This document shows positions 48,139 through 59,952 of a DNA stretch of 64,000 nucleotides, one piece after another (position 1 is the stretch's first letter; each line of letters opens with the position of its first letter). The stretch is taken from assembly GCA_019828565.1 (NCBI GenBank), contig JAHDYR010000069.1, positions 663,794-727,793 on the forward strand, given 5' to 3'. The notes under the pieces were generated by a model. The model saw only the letters and a list, made by a program, of their open reading frames with translations. It searched no databases and was not told the origin of the DNA. Source of the stretch: Carpediemonas membranifera (lineage: Eukaryota > Fornicata). Made by a program: the position numbers and the translations under genes.

Positions 48139-49993
48139 GGGGCAGAGAGCGGTGAGGCTCTATGAGTCTGCGCACGACCTGGACCGTCCGACCCCCCTAG
48201 GGAATCTGGACTGGGCGACAGCGGAGAGAGGATCGGTCTTACATCGCCTCTACCAATGGCGACGGAGCGTCCTCCAGGGCACACAGGAGGAGATGCCCGC
48301 CAGGGGAAAAGAGCAAAGAGGGGAGGCTGGACCCTCACAGCAGAAGAACTACTGCACACCGGGGAGCCGAACGGCCAAAGGGGTGGCAACAGTACTAGCC
48401 CCGGAAGTCATCCTCAGCATGCAGCAAGGGAAGAGACCCAAGAAACCAGGAATGATCAAGGGTGAGATGATAACCAGACGGGAAGTCAAGAGAGTAATCA
48501 TGACTGCATCCAACACACTCCCCTCCCCCCAGCAACAGTGGCAGAAGCAGAGCCATACTTGGGAGCGCGATCGGCCAGCCCCAGGCCCTCCTGAGCAGGA
48601 TCAAGCGGTGTTGCCCCCTATGTACCCTGGACTCAGAAGGTGACACCATTACTCGCCTGTACACTGTCACCAGAACCGCGGCGGAAACCACCAAAATCCT
48701 CTCAGAATGGGCATACAACCAGCCCCTGGGAACACAAAGCCACATCATCTGCCAATGCAAGGCGGTAGAACGCCCAGGAGGATGGAATGACATCCTGGCG
48801 GAGGCGCATCTACGCACACAGTACCACGCCCTAAGGCAAGGGCAGGAGGCGGAGTGGTACAACTCAAGGGCAATCCTGGAAATGCTCTGGCTCCTCCGCA
48901 GCGAGGACCATACCGTCAGAGAGGGACTGCAGAACGGCAGACGTGCCCTTCTGAACCTCCGGAAAGACGGGTAAGTACACCATCCCAGAATCCTATGACC
49001 TCTGGGACCAGGGGTCAAACTGGGACCCAACCCCCTGCCTCAACCGAAGCGGAGCGCTCCTGGGATCAGCGGGGGACGCAAGCCCCACGTATCCCGGTAG
49101 CACCCAGCCGCGGAAGGGGGACTCAACCCCGAACACTAATCTCGCTAACACACAAACGCTCACCCATACTGGGAACGTAGACAACATTCAGCCGGCAGAA
49201 CCGGCACACTCTTCACACGTATAAGAAATAACCCAGAGCCATAGGGCGGGGCACGTATGCACATGTATACACGTACGTGCGAGGTATCGGGGCGCAGCAG
49301 CCAAACAGGAGGGTAACCATAAGGCAACAATACCACCTGGGCGGCACCTGGACCAAAAACAGAGCTGCGCCGAACGGCCCGGCACCCAAAACTGGGAACC
49401 AGCCGGAAGCTAGGGAAGAAGCCCTATAGGGAACAAATCCTTGAGGAGGGGATCCATGCCGGAACGGAAAGTGTGGAAGAGCCCGAACGCAGCCGTGAAT
49501 CATATAGCTACCCAGCGATGATCGGTGGGTTTCATAACTGGCCCAATTGCGTGGTACGGCAAACGCCAAGCCCGAAACCGCTTCGGCGGGTGCCTGAAAA
49601 ATTGCAAACTGGGTCGAATGGTATGGAGAACATATCCCTGAGAGGAGCCCTGTAGGGGAAACCGAGCAGAAGGCCCCGGTGGCGGGTGTGCAGGGCAAGG
49701 CCTTGCGGGTGCCAGGCAGAACGGGGGCCCGAAGGACCCCCAAGAGTAAGACCTGGGTTATCCCGACTTTGGGGGTATCGGGCCAGCCAGTTGATAGGTC
49801 AACATGCAAGGGACTACCCAGCCTTACCAGCTGGACCCTGACGGTGATGGTGCTAACGCCCCCAACGTAGTATCAGGCTCGCTCACGAAGGGAAGTCAAC
49901 ACGCTAAGGCGTTCCCGGGGACATGGGGTGGTGCAAACTGGTAATTCCCTGATTTACACAGGTGTACAGGATACGTTAAATTTCTTTCTTTCG
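48139..49993 (+). mobile_element. 3' part of an APE-type non-LTR element
   Basis: A frame ending at ~48973 carries CCPLCTLDSEGDT with a later ICQCKA, as in the Cys-rich C-terminus of L1/Tx1-type ORF2 proteins, and ends LLNLRKDG. The 3' untranslated part contains CCCCACGTATCCCGGTAG, shared with the minus-strand element near 16660-16680, and ends in TTTCTTTC at 49993, the same tail type. The 5' part, including the catalytic RT, is absent. 48974-49980 holds no gene. Confidence 0.7.
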
Positions 49994-52981
49994 GGAGCCC
50001 CAACGCGGTTTAAGGCGAAGTTCGCAATCCTCAGTGGGGACCGCGAGAAAATCCTTATTGGCACCGACATTCTTCGTGTACTCGGGCTTCTTACGAAGGA
50101 TTCCTTATTCCTCCAGCTCGTAGCCGAAAATCTGAGCAAGGAGGACGGGGACGACATTCCGCTGAGTTTGAACCAGTTAGACGTCTCGGAGGACGTTGGT
50201 GCTGTTGAAATTCCCGAATCCGCGAGCGCCACGCTCCGAAGCGAGGTACGAGCGCTACTTGCTGAGTATTCCACGTTGTTCGGCCCCATTCCGGCTCAAG
50301 GAGCCAAGGTTGAACCTATGCGGATCCGATTGAATGACCCGGACGCCCTGGTCCAGGAACGAGCCCGGGAGACTATCAGGGGAACGACGCCTTCAGGTGC
50401 GGGAAGAAGTAACCCGCCTACGCCACCTTGGCATCACCAGGAACAGCGTCGGACCGTTCTCCTCCCCGATCGTGGTAGTGGATAAGAAGAACGGCGCCAT
50501 ACGCCTCTGTGTGGACTACACAAAGCTCAACATTCTCACCATTCGTGACCATTTTCCCCTTCCCGACTTGAAAACCTTCGTGCAGGAGGCGGCGGGGGCT
50601 CAATTCTTCGCCAGCTTGGACTTGACGTCCGGGTACCATCAGATGCCCCTCCACGAGGAAGACAGAGCTATGACGGCGTTTGTAACACCTGACGACTACG
50701 AGGAGTTCAACCGAGTCCCATTCGGGCTGACTAACGCTCCGAGTTATTTCCAGCGTACCATGCAATCCATCCTCGCCCCGGTACTCCACCGGGGGGTGCT
50801 GGTCTATATTGACGACATCTTAATCTACGCCCAATCTGAGGAGGAACTTATAGCACGCTTAGAGCAAACCTTCCAGTTGCTGACAAAGTATGACCTTCGG
50901 CTTAGCCCGGCAAAATGTGTGATCGGCGCGGAGGAGTTAGACATCGTGGGCTTCCACCTTTCCCGCGAGGGGAAGAGCATCGACAAGCGACGGATTGAAG
51001 CACTCACGTCGATAGAGGCTCCGAGCAATGTTTCAGGGGTCAGAACACTCTTAGGGATGTTTAATTACGTGATCGACTTCATCCCAGCCGCGGCGGACCT
51101 TGTGGACCCCCTCTATGAGCTGATCAGGAACGCCGGTGAGCCATTCGTATGGGGACCACGCCAAGAGGAAGCCCTCGTGGCCCTGAGAGAGGCGGTAGCC
51201 CAAGAGACCGTCCTGGCTCAGCCTGATCCCAGCCTGCCATGGGACGTTTACACTGACGCAAGCGACCGGGGGCTTGGGGCCGTAATCACCAGGGAGAGGG
51301 CGCGAATCGCCGCCTGGTCGCCTTCGTTTCGAAATTATTTAACGCGACGCAGAGGCGCTGGGCCACCTACGACAAGGAGCTGTACGCAATCCTTCATACC
51401 CTCACCCGGCCTGACTTGAGTCCTCTACTCAAGATGGTTAACTCGCTCACTATCCACACAGACCACCGGAATATTGTGTACCTCATGCGCCGCTCCCTCG
51501 TATCCCCCAAGGTGATGCGCTGGCGGATTGCTTTGCAAGAATTCAATTTCAACATTGCCCACATATCAGGCGAGCATAATGTGGTCGCCGACGCTCTTTC
51601 ACGGCTAGAATCGTCGACTAAGACTGTGAACAGTGCCGAGATCGTACCATCGGAGGAGGAGAAGCTGCGCATACTTCAAGATCTGCATGAGGGCGCCAAT
51701 GGCCACCCCAAGGCAGTACGCCTTACGACTCTTGCGATGGAGGCGGGTCATGTTTGGCCCGACGTCTCGGCACTCGCCAAGCGGGTAGTCAAGCAGTGCT
51801 TGACATGCCAGAAGTTGCGCGCACACAAGCGATCGCCCCCGGCGAAGAACAGCACACACCGGTACACGCCCTTTGAATGCGTCCAAGTCGACACTCTCTC
51901 CCTGGGGGCTAGCGGTGAGTACAAGGGCGTCTTGGTCTTCACAGATGTCTTCACGAAATACGTGGTACTGAAGCCGGTGAGATCAACCACGGCCGCCGAG
52001 ACAGCCCAAGCAATGCTAGAAGTCTGGGCCCTATTTGGGAAACCAGCGCTACTTCAAACTGATGGCGGACCGGAATTTAGGAACCAAGTGGACGCTGAAG
52101 TCAACCGGATCCTCTCCCTCAAGCATCGTTACTCGACCCCACATCACCCAGCCTCCAACGGAATTGTTGAACGCACGAATGGAAAAGTCCTTCGTCTGTT
52201 GCGGGGTTTACTATTTGACAGCCAGGACTATGACTGGGTTCCTTTCCTCCCTTTAGTGCAGTACATCATTAATACACGGCCAACACGGGCCACGGGGCAA
52301 GCCCCCTTACGCCTAGTGACAGGCAATTCGGGATCCGACTCCGAGCAGTTTTCAGTCGCGCAATACGAGCGGGCGTGGGCCCTATTTAAGGAAATGTCGG
52401 CGGGCCAAGCCGATTGCCTGAAGGCGTTCCGCGACGCCCTTAATACCCGCCGTCTGCAAGCCAAGGCTCATCTCCAACGGTATAGCGAACGAAACAAGAG
52501 CGGCGAGGACAGCGACACACCTCCGAGCTTCCCGGATGGCTCCTTCGCACTCCTCCGCTACGTTGGCAGAGCTCCCAAGCTGCTCACCAGCCTCCGGGGC
52601 CCGATGAAGGTTGTACGAGCCGGCGAATCGCCCGCTACGCACGTGGTTCGCGACTTAGTGTCGCTGGCAGAGGTCCTGGTCAGCGATGAGCGACTCATTC
52701 CTGTCGAGACGCCAGAGGACGAGCAAGCCCTGATCGCTAGACTTGCCGCCGAGTGCGGTGAGTACGTGGTCGACAATGTCTACAAGCACAGGGTCTCAAA
52801 CAAGGGGTCCAAGGTCGAATTCAAAGTCCACTGGCTGGGCTACGAGCCGAGCGAAGACTCTTGGATTAGTTTTACCAGAGACACCGACCAGCTGGAGGCC
52901 CTAGACCAATATTTGCGCGAGAACCCTGCACTAGAGCCGACTCTGGCTCGTATTCGTCGCAGGTGGCGGGCCCGGTCCTAG
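49994..52981 (+). mobile_element. Ty3/gypsy chromovirus, internal part
   Basis: Protease end, RT, RNase H, integrase and chromodomain occur in the order expected for a chromovirus. The 5' part (LTR, Gag, protease active site) is missing, because the non-LTR tail joins directly inside the protease frame. Confidence 0.85.
49994..52981 (+). pseudogene. pol: chromovirus Pol (RT, RNase H, integrase, chromodomain) with frame changes
   Basis: The protease C-terminal part (KILIGTDILRVLG) is in frame to ~50370. RT after a shift: KKNGAIRLCVDYTKLN, SLDLTSGYHQMPL, VPFGLTNAPSYFQR, catalytic VYIDDILIYA. RNase H has VYTDASDRGLGA. A second shift near 51345 leads to RRWATYDKELYAI, IHTDHRNIVYL and VVADALSR. 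Integrase has an incomplete HHCC region (CLTC at its end), then QVDTLSLG, QTDGGPEFRNQ and NGIVERTNGK (DDE). The C-terminal chromodomain reads YVVDNVYKHR then FKVHWLGYEPSEDSWI. Chromodomains can direct integration to marked chromatin. The two shifts may be real or sequencing errors. Confidence 0.88.
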
Positions 52982-53770
52982 CCGCAGTATTAGGCAACTC
53001 AATCGGCGAGCAGCCAATTATGCTCAATTACCCCAGGAAGTAATTCTTCCGCCCAATATCGCTCTACACATGCTTGTTACACCTCTTTTGCGGGGAATTT
53101 CGGTCCAAACCTCCCCAGTTAATCGATAGTCGATTGATTCCAAATTTTTGCGCATTGCGGGGGAACCAATGCCCGTGAGAACCTAGTGCTACAGCAGTAC
53201 AATCACCTTTATATATCTCCCCATTTCCCTCGGGTTCAGCTCTCGTTGCGATCATCTTCCCCGTTCACTCTTTCGCCATCGACTCGTGTTTCGGCCACCA
53301 CACGAGGTACTCAGACCTCAGACAGGAGGTGGAGGTAGGCCGCTGCAAGGGCATATCGAGTACACCCTTTCCATTTTTTTCCGTCCTTCGCCTCCTCCTT
53401 CTTTTCGACTCATCGCTGGGTCGTGCAGGTTAAGACCCATTCAATGAAAAATATGGTGACCCCGGGGGTCGAACCCGGTTCCACCCTGAAGGAAGATCCT
53501 CGACCATCGGATGGGTTTCTGACACAATTTGCAAAGTGGCTTTAATACTCTCGGTGGGGGGAGGGGTAGTGTCGCAATACCGTATTAATATTTATATATT
53601 TTATGGGTGTCGTCTTGGTCCTACTTGGTCCGAGACGACACCAGTGTGTCGAAATAAATTAGCGCATCGTTACAACAGGCCACGATGCCACAAAGTGCTG
53701 GAAGAAGCAGAGGGACGAACGCAAGAAGGGTGTAAAAACTCAGGCTTGTTTCTCTCTGTCTTCTTCCTCT
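52982..53770. other. region between two gypsy pols, with candidate LTR and primer site
   Basis: A candidate LTR spans about 53075 (TGTTAC) to 53453, followed by TGGTGACCCCGGGGGTCG (53454 onward). That sequence is complementary to a tRNA 3' end with CCA and a TTCGA T-loop, as in a primer-binding site. The LTR edges are not confirmed by a second copy. A 13 bp hairpin lies at 53606-53642 (GGTGTCGTCT/AGACGACACC). No Gag is seen before the protease frame at 53771. Confidence 0.4.
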
Positions 53771-56565
53771 TTGGTCGCCCAGGGGATAGCGAAGCGTCCT
53801 GAAGCCGTGGTGTGTGTAGACGGTCGCGACGTTAACACATTGCTAGACACCGGGGCCGACACAGATTTTGTCGACAAGACGTTGATCGACGAGTTGGGGT
53901 TCGCGGATGAAATTATCCCCACAAACGTGAAGGTTCGATTGCAAGGCGGGACGGTTTACAACGTGCATGAGAAGATCGAAGTCAACATCGCTCTAGGAGT
54001 TATTCCGAAAACAGGACGCCGTACTACGGCGAAGCTAGTACTCTACATCCTACCGAGGCTTAAGCCGCAGATAGTGTTCGGATTCCCGACGCTAACGGCC
54101 TTGGGCTTGGTGGAAATCCATCTACCAACAGCTGGAGAAGGGACCAAGACGTTCCTGGAGCTGGAGGGCGATGAGTTTGACGAAGAAGTCTACCTGTCGA
54201 GCGCGCAGACGACCAATGATGCCAAGCCGGTGATAATGGACCTGACCGTGGAGGTCGAAGAGGTGTTAGCGAAGCTAGGGGGGTTGTTCGGAGGTATTGA
54301 TGAGCCGGCCGATGTGGAGCCATTCGGGTTGGACCTTCGACATGACAGAGTGGTCAACGTACCGCCCTACCGCTACGGCGAGGGCGAAGTGGAAGAGATG
54401 AAGCGACAGGTCGAGGAGCTTTGCAACATGGCGGTTATAAGACGTTCCGAGAGCCAGTACAACAACCCGGTTGTGTTAGCTTGAAAGCGGGACCGTACAC
54501 GTCGCATTTGCCTTGACTTTAGACGTCTGAACGAGAGCAAGACTGACCTGACCCACCCCTTGCCTCTAATAGACGACCTCGTAGAGAGGCTGCAGGGCAA
54601 CTCATGCTTTGCAGCCCTTGATTTGAGCAAGGCGTTTCTTCAAATCCCGTTGAAACGCGAATGCCAGGATATGACGGCCTTCATCGTTGACGGTGTCAAA
54701 TACTGTTATACGAGGATGCCCTTTGGGCTAAAAATGCTGCAGCGTACTGCCAACGGGCCCTGGAGGCAGCGCTAGGAAGCAGCGTGTACACCGACTGTTT
54801 GGTGTACGTGGACGACGTAGTGGTCTACGGCCGGGACAAAACCGAATTTCTACGTCGCCTGGAGACCGTTCTCGGAAAACTCCACGCTCGAGGACTCCGT
54901 CTCAATGCGAAGAAGTGCATCTTCGCTGCGTCCGAGATCGATTATCTAGGATGGACCGTTAGCGCCGACGGCAAGAGGATCGCAGAGAATCGCCTGCAAG
55001 GAATTCACGATCTTGCACCCCCCCGTGACCTGTCGACGCTTCGTACGCTCTTGGGGACTATTAACTACTTCCTCCCCATGATTAAGCGCTACGCGGACAT
55101 AACTGAGCCCCTTGCGGCCCTCACCCGGGCCAACAGGAAGTTTGAGTGGGGACCAGACCAACAAGACGCATTTGAGCGCGTCAAGACCTGCCTGCTGGAC
55201 AACAGAATGCTCGTACACCCCAAGCCTGGGTCGAAGCTGATATTGCAGACCGACGCAAGTGACGTCGCAGCAGGTGCCGTACTGATGCAAGAATCCGCGT
55301 CAGGTCCCAGTCCGATCGCCTTTTACTCGAAGACATTCGACGCTACTCAACGCCGATGGTCGACGTATGAGAAGGAGGCGTTCGCGATTTATTTCGCAAT
55401 GCAGAAGGCAGAGCGACTACTGATCGGACGAGAGTTTGTTGTGCGCACTGACCACAAAAATCTGCTCTACCTGGTCACCTCTGCCAACGATAAGGTGGTT
55501 AGGTGGCATCTGGCCATGGCACGGTTCAACTATTCCGTGGAACACGTGCCAGGAGTGGCCAACGGCGGTGCAGACGGCTTGTCCCGTCTAGTACACCTAC
55601 AAAGTGCCGATACGAGCCATACTGACCTGATCGAAAGCATACATGGGGGTTTACAAGGACATCTGGGCATTCGGGCTACCCTACAACGCCTGATTGAAAG
55701 AGGAGAGACGTGGAAGGGGATGTACAACGAGGTGAAACAGTTCGTCAAGGCCTGCCCGGTCTGCCAAGTCCATCGGCAGACAGCTGAGCGAGTGCCGCAG
55801 GACCGGCATTCGACGATGGGACGCCTTCCATTTGACGTAGTACAACTAGACACTGTTGGACCCCTACCTGAATCTGACGGCGGTTACCGCCACATCGTGG
55901 TGGCCATCGACACGTTCTCCAAGCTTACGATGTTATACCCCACCCACTCCACGACAGCGGCAGAGTCAGCTGAGGCCCTATTACAATGGGTCGCCCACTA
56001 CGGTATACCCCGTTTAATCCATACAGACGGCGGGTCCCAATACCGAAATCAGCTCGTCGACACCATGGTGGAGAAGCTATCGATGAAACATCATATCGGT
56101 ACGCCGTACCGACCGGCGTCGCAAGGCGTCGTCGAACGTCAGAACGCGGAACTGAAGAAGCATCTGAAGTGCCTTATGACGGAGTGCAAGACACGTGACT
56201 GGACGAAACTGATTCCACACGCTCAGTTCATCCTTAACTCGACGAAGAATAGTACCACGGGCATGTCCCCGTGGACGGTACTGTACGACCAGGAGCAAGA
56301 CTCGACGCTTGACGAGTTGAGTGACGATACAGTCTCGTTGGAGCTCTTTAGGCGTAGGATTGAAGTTAATCGCGTGGTTCAGCAACAACTGTGTGATGGA
56401 GAGTCGCCAAGTCGCGATCACATCGAGCTACAAGACACCGCAGTCCTGGTGGCGTCGAACTCCGGTAGGAGGTCGACTCTGCTCGGGCCAATGTGGTGCA
56501 TAGGCCCAGACAAGTCCCCGAACGTTTATCGTGTCCGTAACCTGACGTTATTTAGCCTGCATTAG
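53771..56565 (+). pseudogene. pol: second Ty3/gypsy Pol (protease, RT, RNase H, integrase)
   Basis: Protease with LLDTGADTDFVD. RT begins near 54380. A TGA at 54481 interrupts VVLA-KRDRTRRICLDFRRLN. RT continues with ALDLSKAFLQIPL, RMPFGLK, then a frame change at AAAAA near 54733, then VYVDDVVVYG. RNase H has LQTDASDVAAGA, RRWSTYEKEAFAI, VRTDHKNLLYL and NGGADGLSR. Integrase has an HHCC region ending CPVC, QLDTVGPL, HTDGGSQYRNQ and QGVVERQNAE. There is no chromodomain. One stop and one homopolymer shift separate it from an intact frame. Confidence 0.88.
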
Positions 56566-57262
56566 ATGACTAATATAACTGAGTTGGACACCAGGGTCGA
56601 CCTAACAGACGTTGGAGACGACAGTGCGGTCGACAGGAGGAGTATCCAGGCTGAGACACGGTCGACAACGACTACATCGGTGACAGGGAGGACATATGGA
56701 TAGTATTTGAGCATGTGAGTAAGCGTGAAGTTCTGATCAGGATGATGCGAGGGTGGGTCATAAACATTGATGAGATACAACCACATTCGAGGCCAAAAGT
56801 CGCTCAAGTATTGCTTACTGTTACCTGCAGAGTAGCCCTGTATTGTTCCGTGCCTTTCAATCAAGCTCAAACACCATGCGCAGGTAGCTGGCAAATTTTC
56901 AGTCTTAAAGTGCATTATTTGCCAGCTACCTGCGCGTCGCTACGAGGGAAGCAGCAGCGGAAATAAAGACAGGAATACCTTATGGATAGCATTTATCGAC
57001 AACATCAGTGATTCTCTTGGCGAACAGTGGTCTCAGTGCAGAGAAGCATTTCGTGAAAATGTGTGAAAAATGCAGAAGCTCACAGATGCATGGAAAGCAT
57101 GTAGTGATGTCCTGTACATCCAGGGGTGTTCAGTGCCATCTCTTTCGTGTTCTTGCGCCTTGTGAAAATGGTGAAAAGATTTCACTGAATCTAATGTTTT
57201 CACCACTTTTTTTCGTGAAAACGGACTTCCTCATGATTTCCTCAGGCATCGAAACCCCGTTT
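56566..57262. other. non-coding region between gypsy fragments, cargo-like in style
   Basis: No gene is supported. It contains the hairpin at 56878-56935 with CTTAAAGTGCA in its loop, and several GTGAAAA words between 57050 and 57230. The first ~130 bases may still be gypsy 3' sequence. Confidence 0.5.
56878..56935. repeat. intergenic inverted repeat with 19 bp perfect arms
   Basis: GCGCAGGTAGCTGGCAAAT at 56878-56896 and its exact complement at 56917-56935. The 20-base loop contains CTTAAAGTGCA, the reverse of the promoter-like motif near 31881 and 35303. Confidence 0.85.
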
Positions 57263-59150
57263 TTAACAGTATGACGATAGCGTAGGCCTCCTTCTCGCCG
57301 GTACTCCAGCGAGACTGTACATCATTGAATGCGCGCGACATATAGCAGACGGGCTTCCCCTCTTGGAGGCGCCATACCCCACATCTGAAGCGTCTGTCAT
57401 GACAGTGTGGGCTTTCAACGCATCGAACATGGCTAGTGCGTCAGCGGAACATAGTGCCTCCTTCAGGTCATCTAGAGACTTCTTGAGGACATCTGGGGGT
57501 GGTATCGGTCGGTCTGACATGGCATCCAGGAGGGGCTTGGCACGAGTGGCGAAGTTTGGGATATAGTCCCGGAAATAGTTGAGAAATCCAACCAAGCCCT
57601 GCATGCCCTTAGTGGTTGAGGACAGTTTGAGGTTGGCGATATCTTCAGTGCGCTGAGGGGAAATTTTCACGGAACCCTTGGAAATGATCCAACCGAGGAA
57701 CTCAACTTCCTGGCAACCAAACTGGCACTTGTCGCGTCCGAGTTGAAGGTTGAGTTGGTCGACACGCTGCATGACCTTCTCAAGGTTGGCCAGGTACTCC
57801 TCCTCGTCAGCACCCATCACAATGATGTCATCAATGTAGATAACACACGCAGGACCGACTAGGCCCTTGAATCCCTCCTCCATATTTCTCTGGAAATATG
57901 CGCCAGCGTTTCGCAGGCCAAACGGCATTCAAGTATACTGATACTGACCGAAGACAGTCCGAAAGGCGGTAAGGTGGCGGCACCTTTCTGTGAGAGGGAT
58001 TTGGTGATATCCGGCAGACAATTCCAGGGTAGCGAACACGGAATTACCTGTCAGTTGCGTCAAAACCTCATCAATGCGTGGTATGTGATAGTCGAAAGGT
58101 TCTGTGAGCAGGTTAATCTCGCGGAAATCGACAACGAACCGCGTTTTCCCCCCTTTTTTCGGAACAATGATGGTGGGGCTCGCGTATTGCGACTGGCAAG
58201 CTTCGATGTAGCGTTTTGCCAAGAGAGTGTTGATATGTTCCTGCACAATCGGAGCCTTTGGCGGAGGAATGTAGTAAGGCCGAATGTGGACTACCTTGTT
58301 GCCCTTGAGTATCAAGTCATACGGCTCTAAGCGGCTTGGTTCTGAGCGATCCTCAAAGGTCTTCGCGTAGCGTCTGAGGATATCGGCTTGTCTCTCGGAG
58401 AATGAAGCAGACATGGCCCGGGCTTGGGCGACGAACTTCTCAAAAGTGGGGGGTTCGTCGTCCGCGGCGTTTCCGGCGGTGGGCTCTGATAGTGAAGGGA
58501 GGAGACCCAGCTCTACCATCTGGGGGTAATTAAGGCTTACATCGAAGGCAGTAGACAAGACGTATGCTGTGAAGTAAATGGAACAACCCCGAGGAGTAAA
58601 TGGCGAGGGTTCTAGCACCAGTCGGAAGGACACTTGGCCTTCTGCCTCGCGCATGCCACCAACGGTCTGGATCAACGTCTTCTCATGAGATATCCACTTG
58701 ACCGTCTTCCCCACGCACAGCTTAGGATCTATGGTGGCGCAATCGGCGCCTGAATCGAACAGTACAGAGATAATCTGCTTGAGTATCTTGGCCTTGACCG
58801 AAGGCAGGGTGCCGGATTGGGATCCTAAAGAATAAGCGCATTGAGCTGAATTTACCACAGTGCGGCAGAATTCAGCTCGATGGCCAGGCTTCTGACACTT
58901 GGAGCAGGTCGACTTGGGTGCAGGGCACCGCGAGCAGAATGACCTGTCTTCCCACAGTTGAAACACACGAACGGCTTCTTCTCATGCTTGTTCGCAGGCT
59001 TATCGATCGGCTTAGAAACGGGTCTGGGCGAGGTAGTGTTGGGGCGGGAAGTTTCTTGGCGATGGTGGTTTCTCGGGTTACCGGTCTGCCGGTGGTTGTT
59101 GGAACTCGAGGGGTTGTGGCGCTGAGACTCGGACGAGCCAGATGCACCAC
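57263..59150 (-). pseudogene. pol: third Ty3/gypsy fragment (Gag end, protease, RT, RNase H start)
   Basis: Minus strand. CFNCGKTGHSAR and CSKCQKPGHRAEFC knuckles (59000-58860, with a frame change between them), protease LFDSGADCATID, RT KGGKTRFVVDFREIN and ATLELSAGYHQIPL. A TGA at 57931-57929 falls just before MPFGLRNAGAYFQR; then catalytic YIDDIIV and RNase H VMTDASDVGYG. After a shift near 57370 it continues CYMSRAFNDVQSRWSTGEKEAYAIVIL and ends abruptly at ~57270. Integrase and LTRs are absent. The Asp of the first RT catalytic motif appears as Glu (ATLELSAGYH), another sign of decay. Confidence 0.85.
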
Positions 59151-59683
59151 ATGCTGTCTGGAGGGGGTGTAATACAGCTACTCAAGCAAAGAAAAGTAGC
59201 AGTATACTGCCACCTTTTTCTGAGAAGGCCAAAACTTCGAGCCCTCATATTTTTGTATTGGGCTAGAGCTGTACAGCGAAATTTACTGGGCGGATGTTTG
59301 CATCCAAGGGCTACCTAAGGGACGTTAAATCTCGAGATCTATATTAAATATTTACTCAATATTTACCGCAAACTTTTCTAAGATATTTCCGACCATGGTA
59401 AGCCACGCTATGCGTTTTTATTGCGTGGCTGGGTCTGTACCAAATGATATATGCTCCAGAAGTTGCAAAAATCGCAAAAGAAGTTTGTCTGTTCTCGAAA
59501 TTGCTGATTGCCAACGGCAAACCAGAACCACCACGTTGTAGTATAGCACGTGTACTACAGCCTGGCATGTCTGGTCTAGCGTTGGCAATCAGCAATTTGG
59601 AGAAATGGACGTGTCAAATTTTTGACATTCCGGAAAAGCCGAACATGGCCAGAACTGAATATAACTCAATAGATCGCTACGGT
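59151..59683. other. non-coding region with a hairpin
   Basis: AT-rich, no gene supported. The main feature is the inverted repeat with arms at 59498-59515 and 59581-59598. Confidence 0.5.
59498..59598. repeat. intergenic inverted repeat with 18 bp perfect arms
   Basis: AAATTGCTGATTGCCAAC and its exact complement are separated by 65 bases. The loop holds a smaller inverted repeat around GTAGTATAGCACGTGTACTAC. Confidence 0.85.
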
Positions 59684-59899
59684 TTACTGTGAATCACTGT
59701 ACTCTTCTGAACTTGATGGCGGAATCCCGCATTTGGCCCTTTCTTGCTCTATATTGAGTAAGTTCTTCGCTCTTGCTAATCTATCCATTCCAACACGCTC
59801 TGCTACCGCCCACAGTTCTGGATGTGCTAATATTGCATCAATTGCAGCTATAACGGTTCCTATCTCTTCGTAATAGTCTCTATACCTGTAGGATTCCAT
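59684..59899 (-). CDS. small acidic helical protein, 71 residues
   Basis: ATG at 59899. Sequence features: an aromatic N-terminus (YRYRDYYEE), a helical core (TVIAAIDAILAHPELWAVAERV) and an acidic Ser-rich tail. It diverges from the PHD gene at 59953 with only 53 bp between the starts, which contain CTTAAAACTGCACT (59906-59919). Not recognised; a real gene is likely from context. Confidence 0.5.
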   Translation of the reverse strand: MESYRYRDYYEEIGTVIAAIDAILAHPELWAVAERVGMDRLARAKNLLNIEQERAKCGIPPSSSEEYSDSQ

Positions 59900-59952
59900 T
59901 TCCAACTTAAAACTGCACTCAGTTTTTTACACCCCCACAAAAGTGGGGCAGT

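Noticed and set aside
48060-48389. Minus-strand ORF running into the right inverted repeat
   Set aside because: Pro/Ser-rich shadow of the non-LTR frame on the plus strand.
53454-53486. tRNA gene
   Set aside because: Only the 3' half of a tRNA (T-arm and CCA complement) can be read, in antisense. Its position after a possible LTR fits a primer-binding site better.
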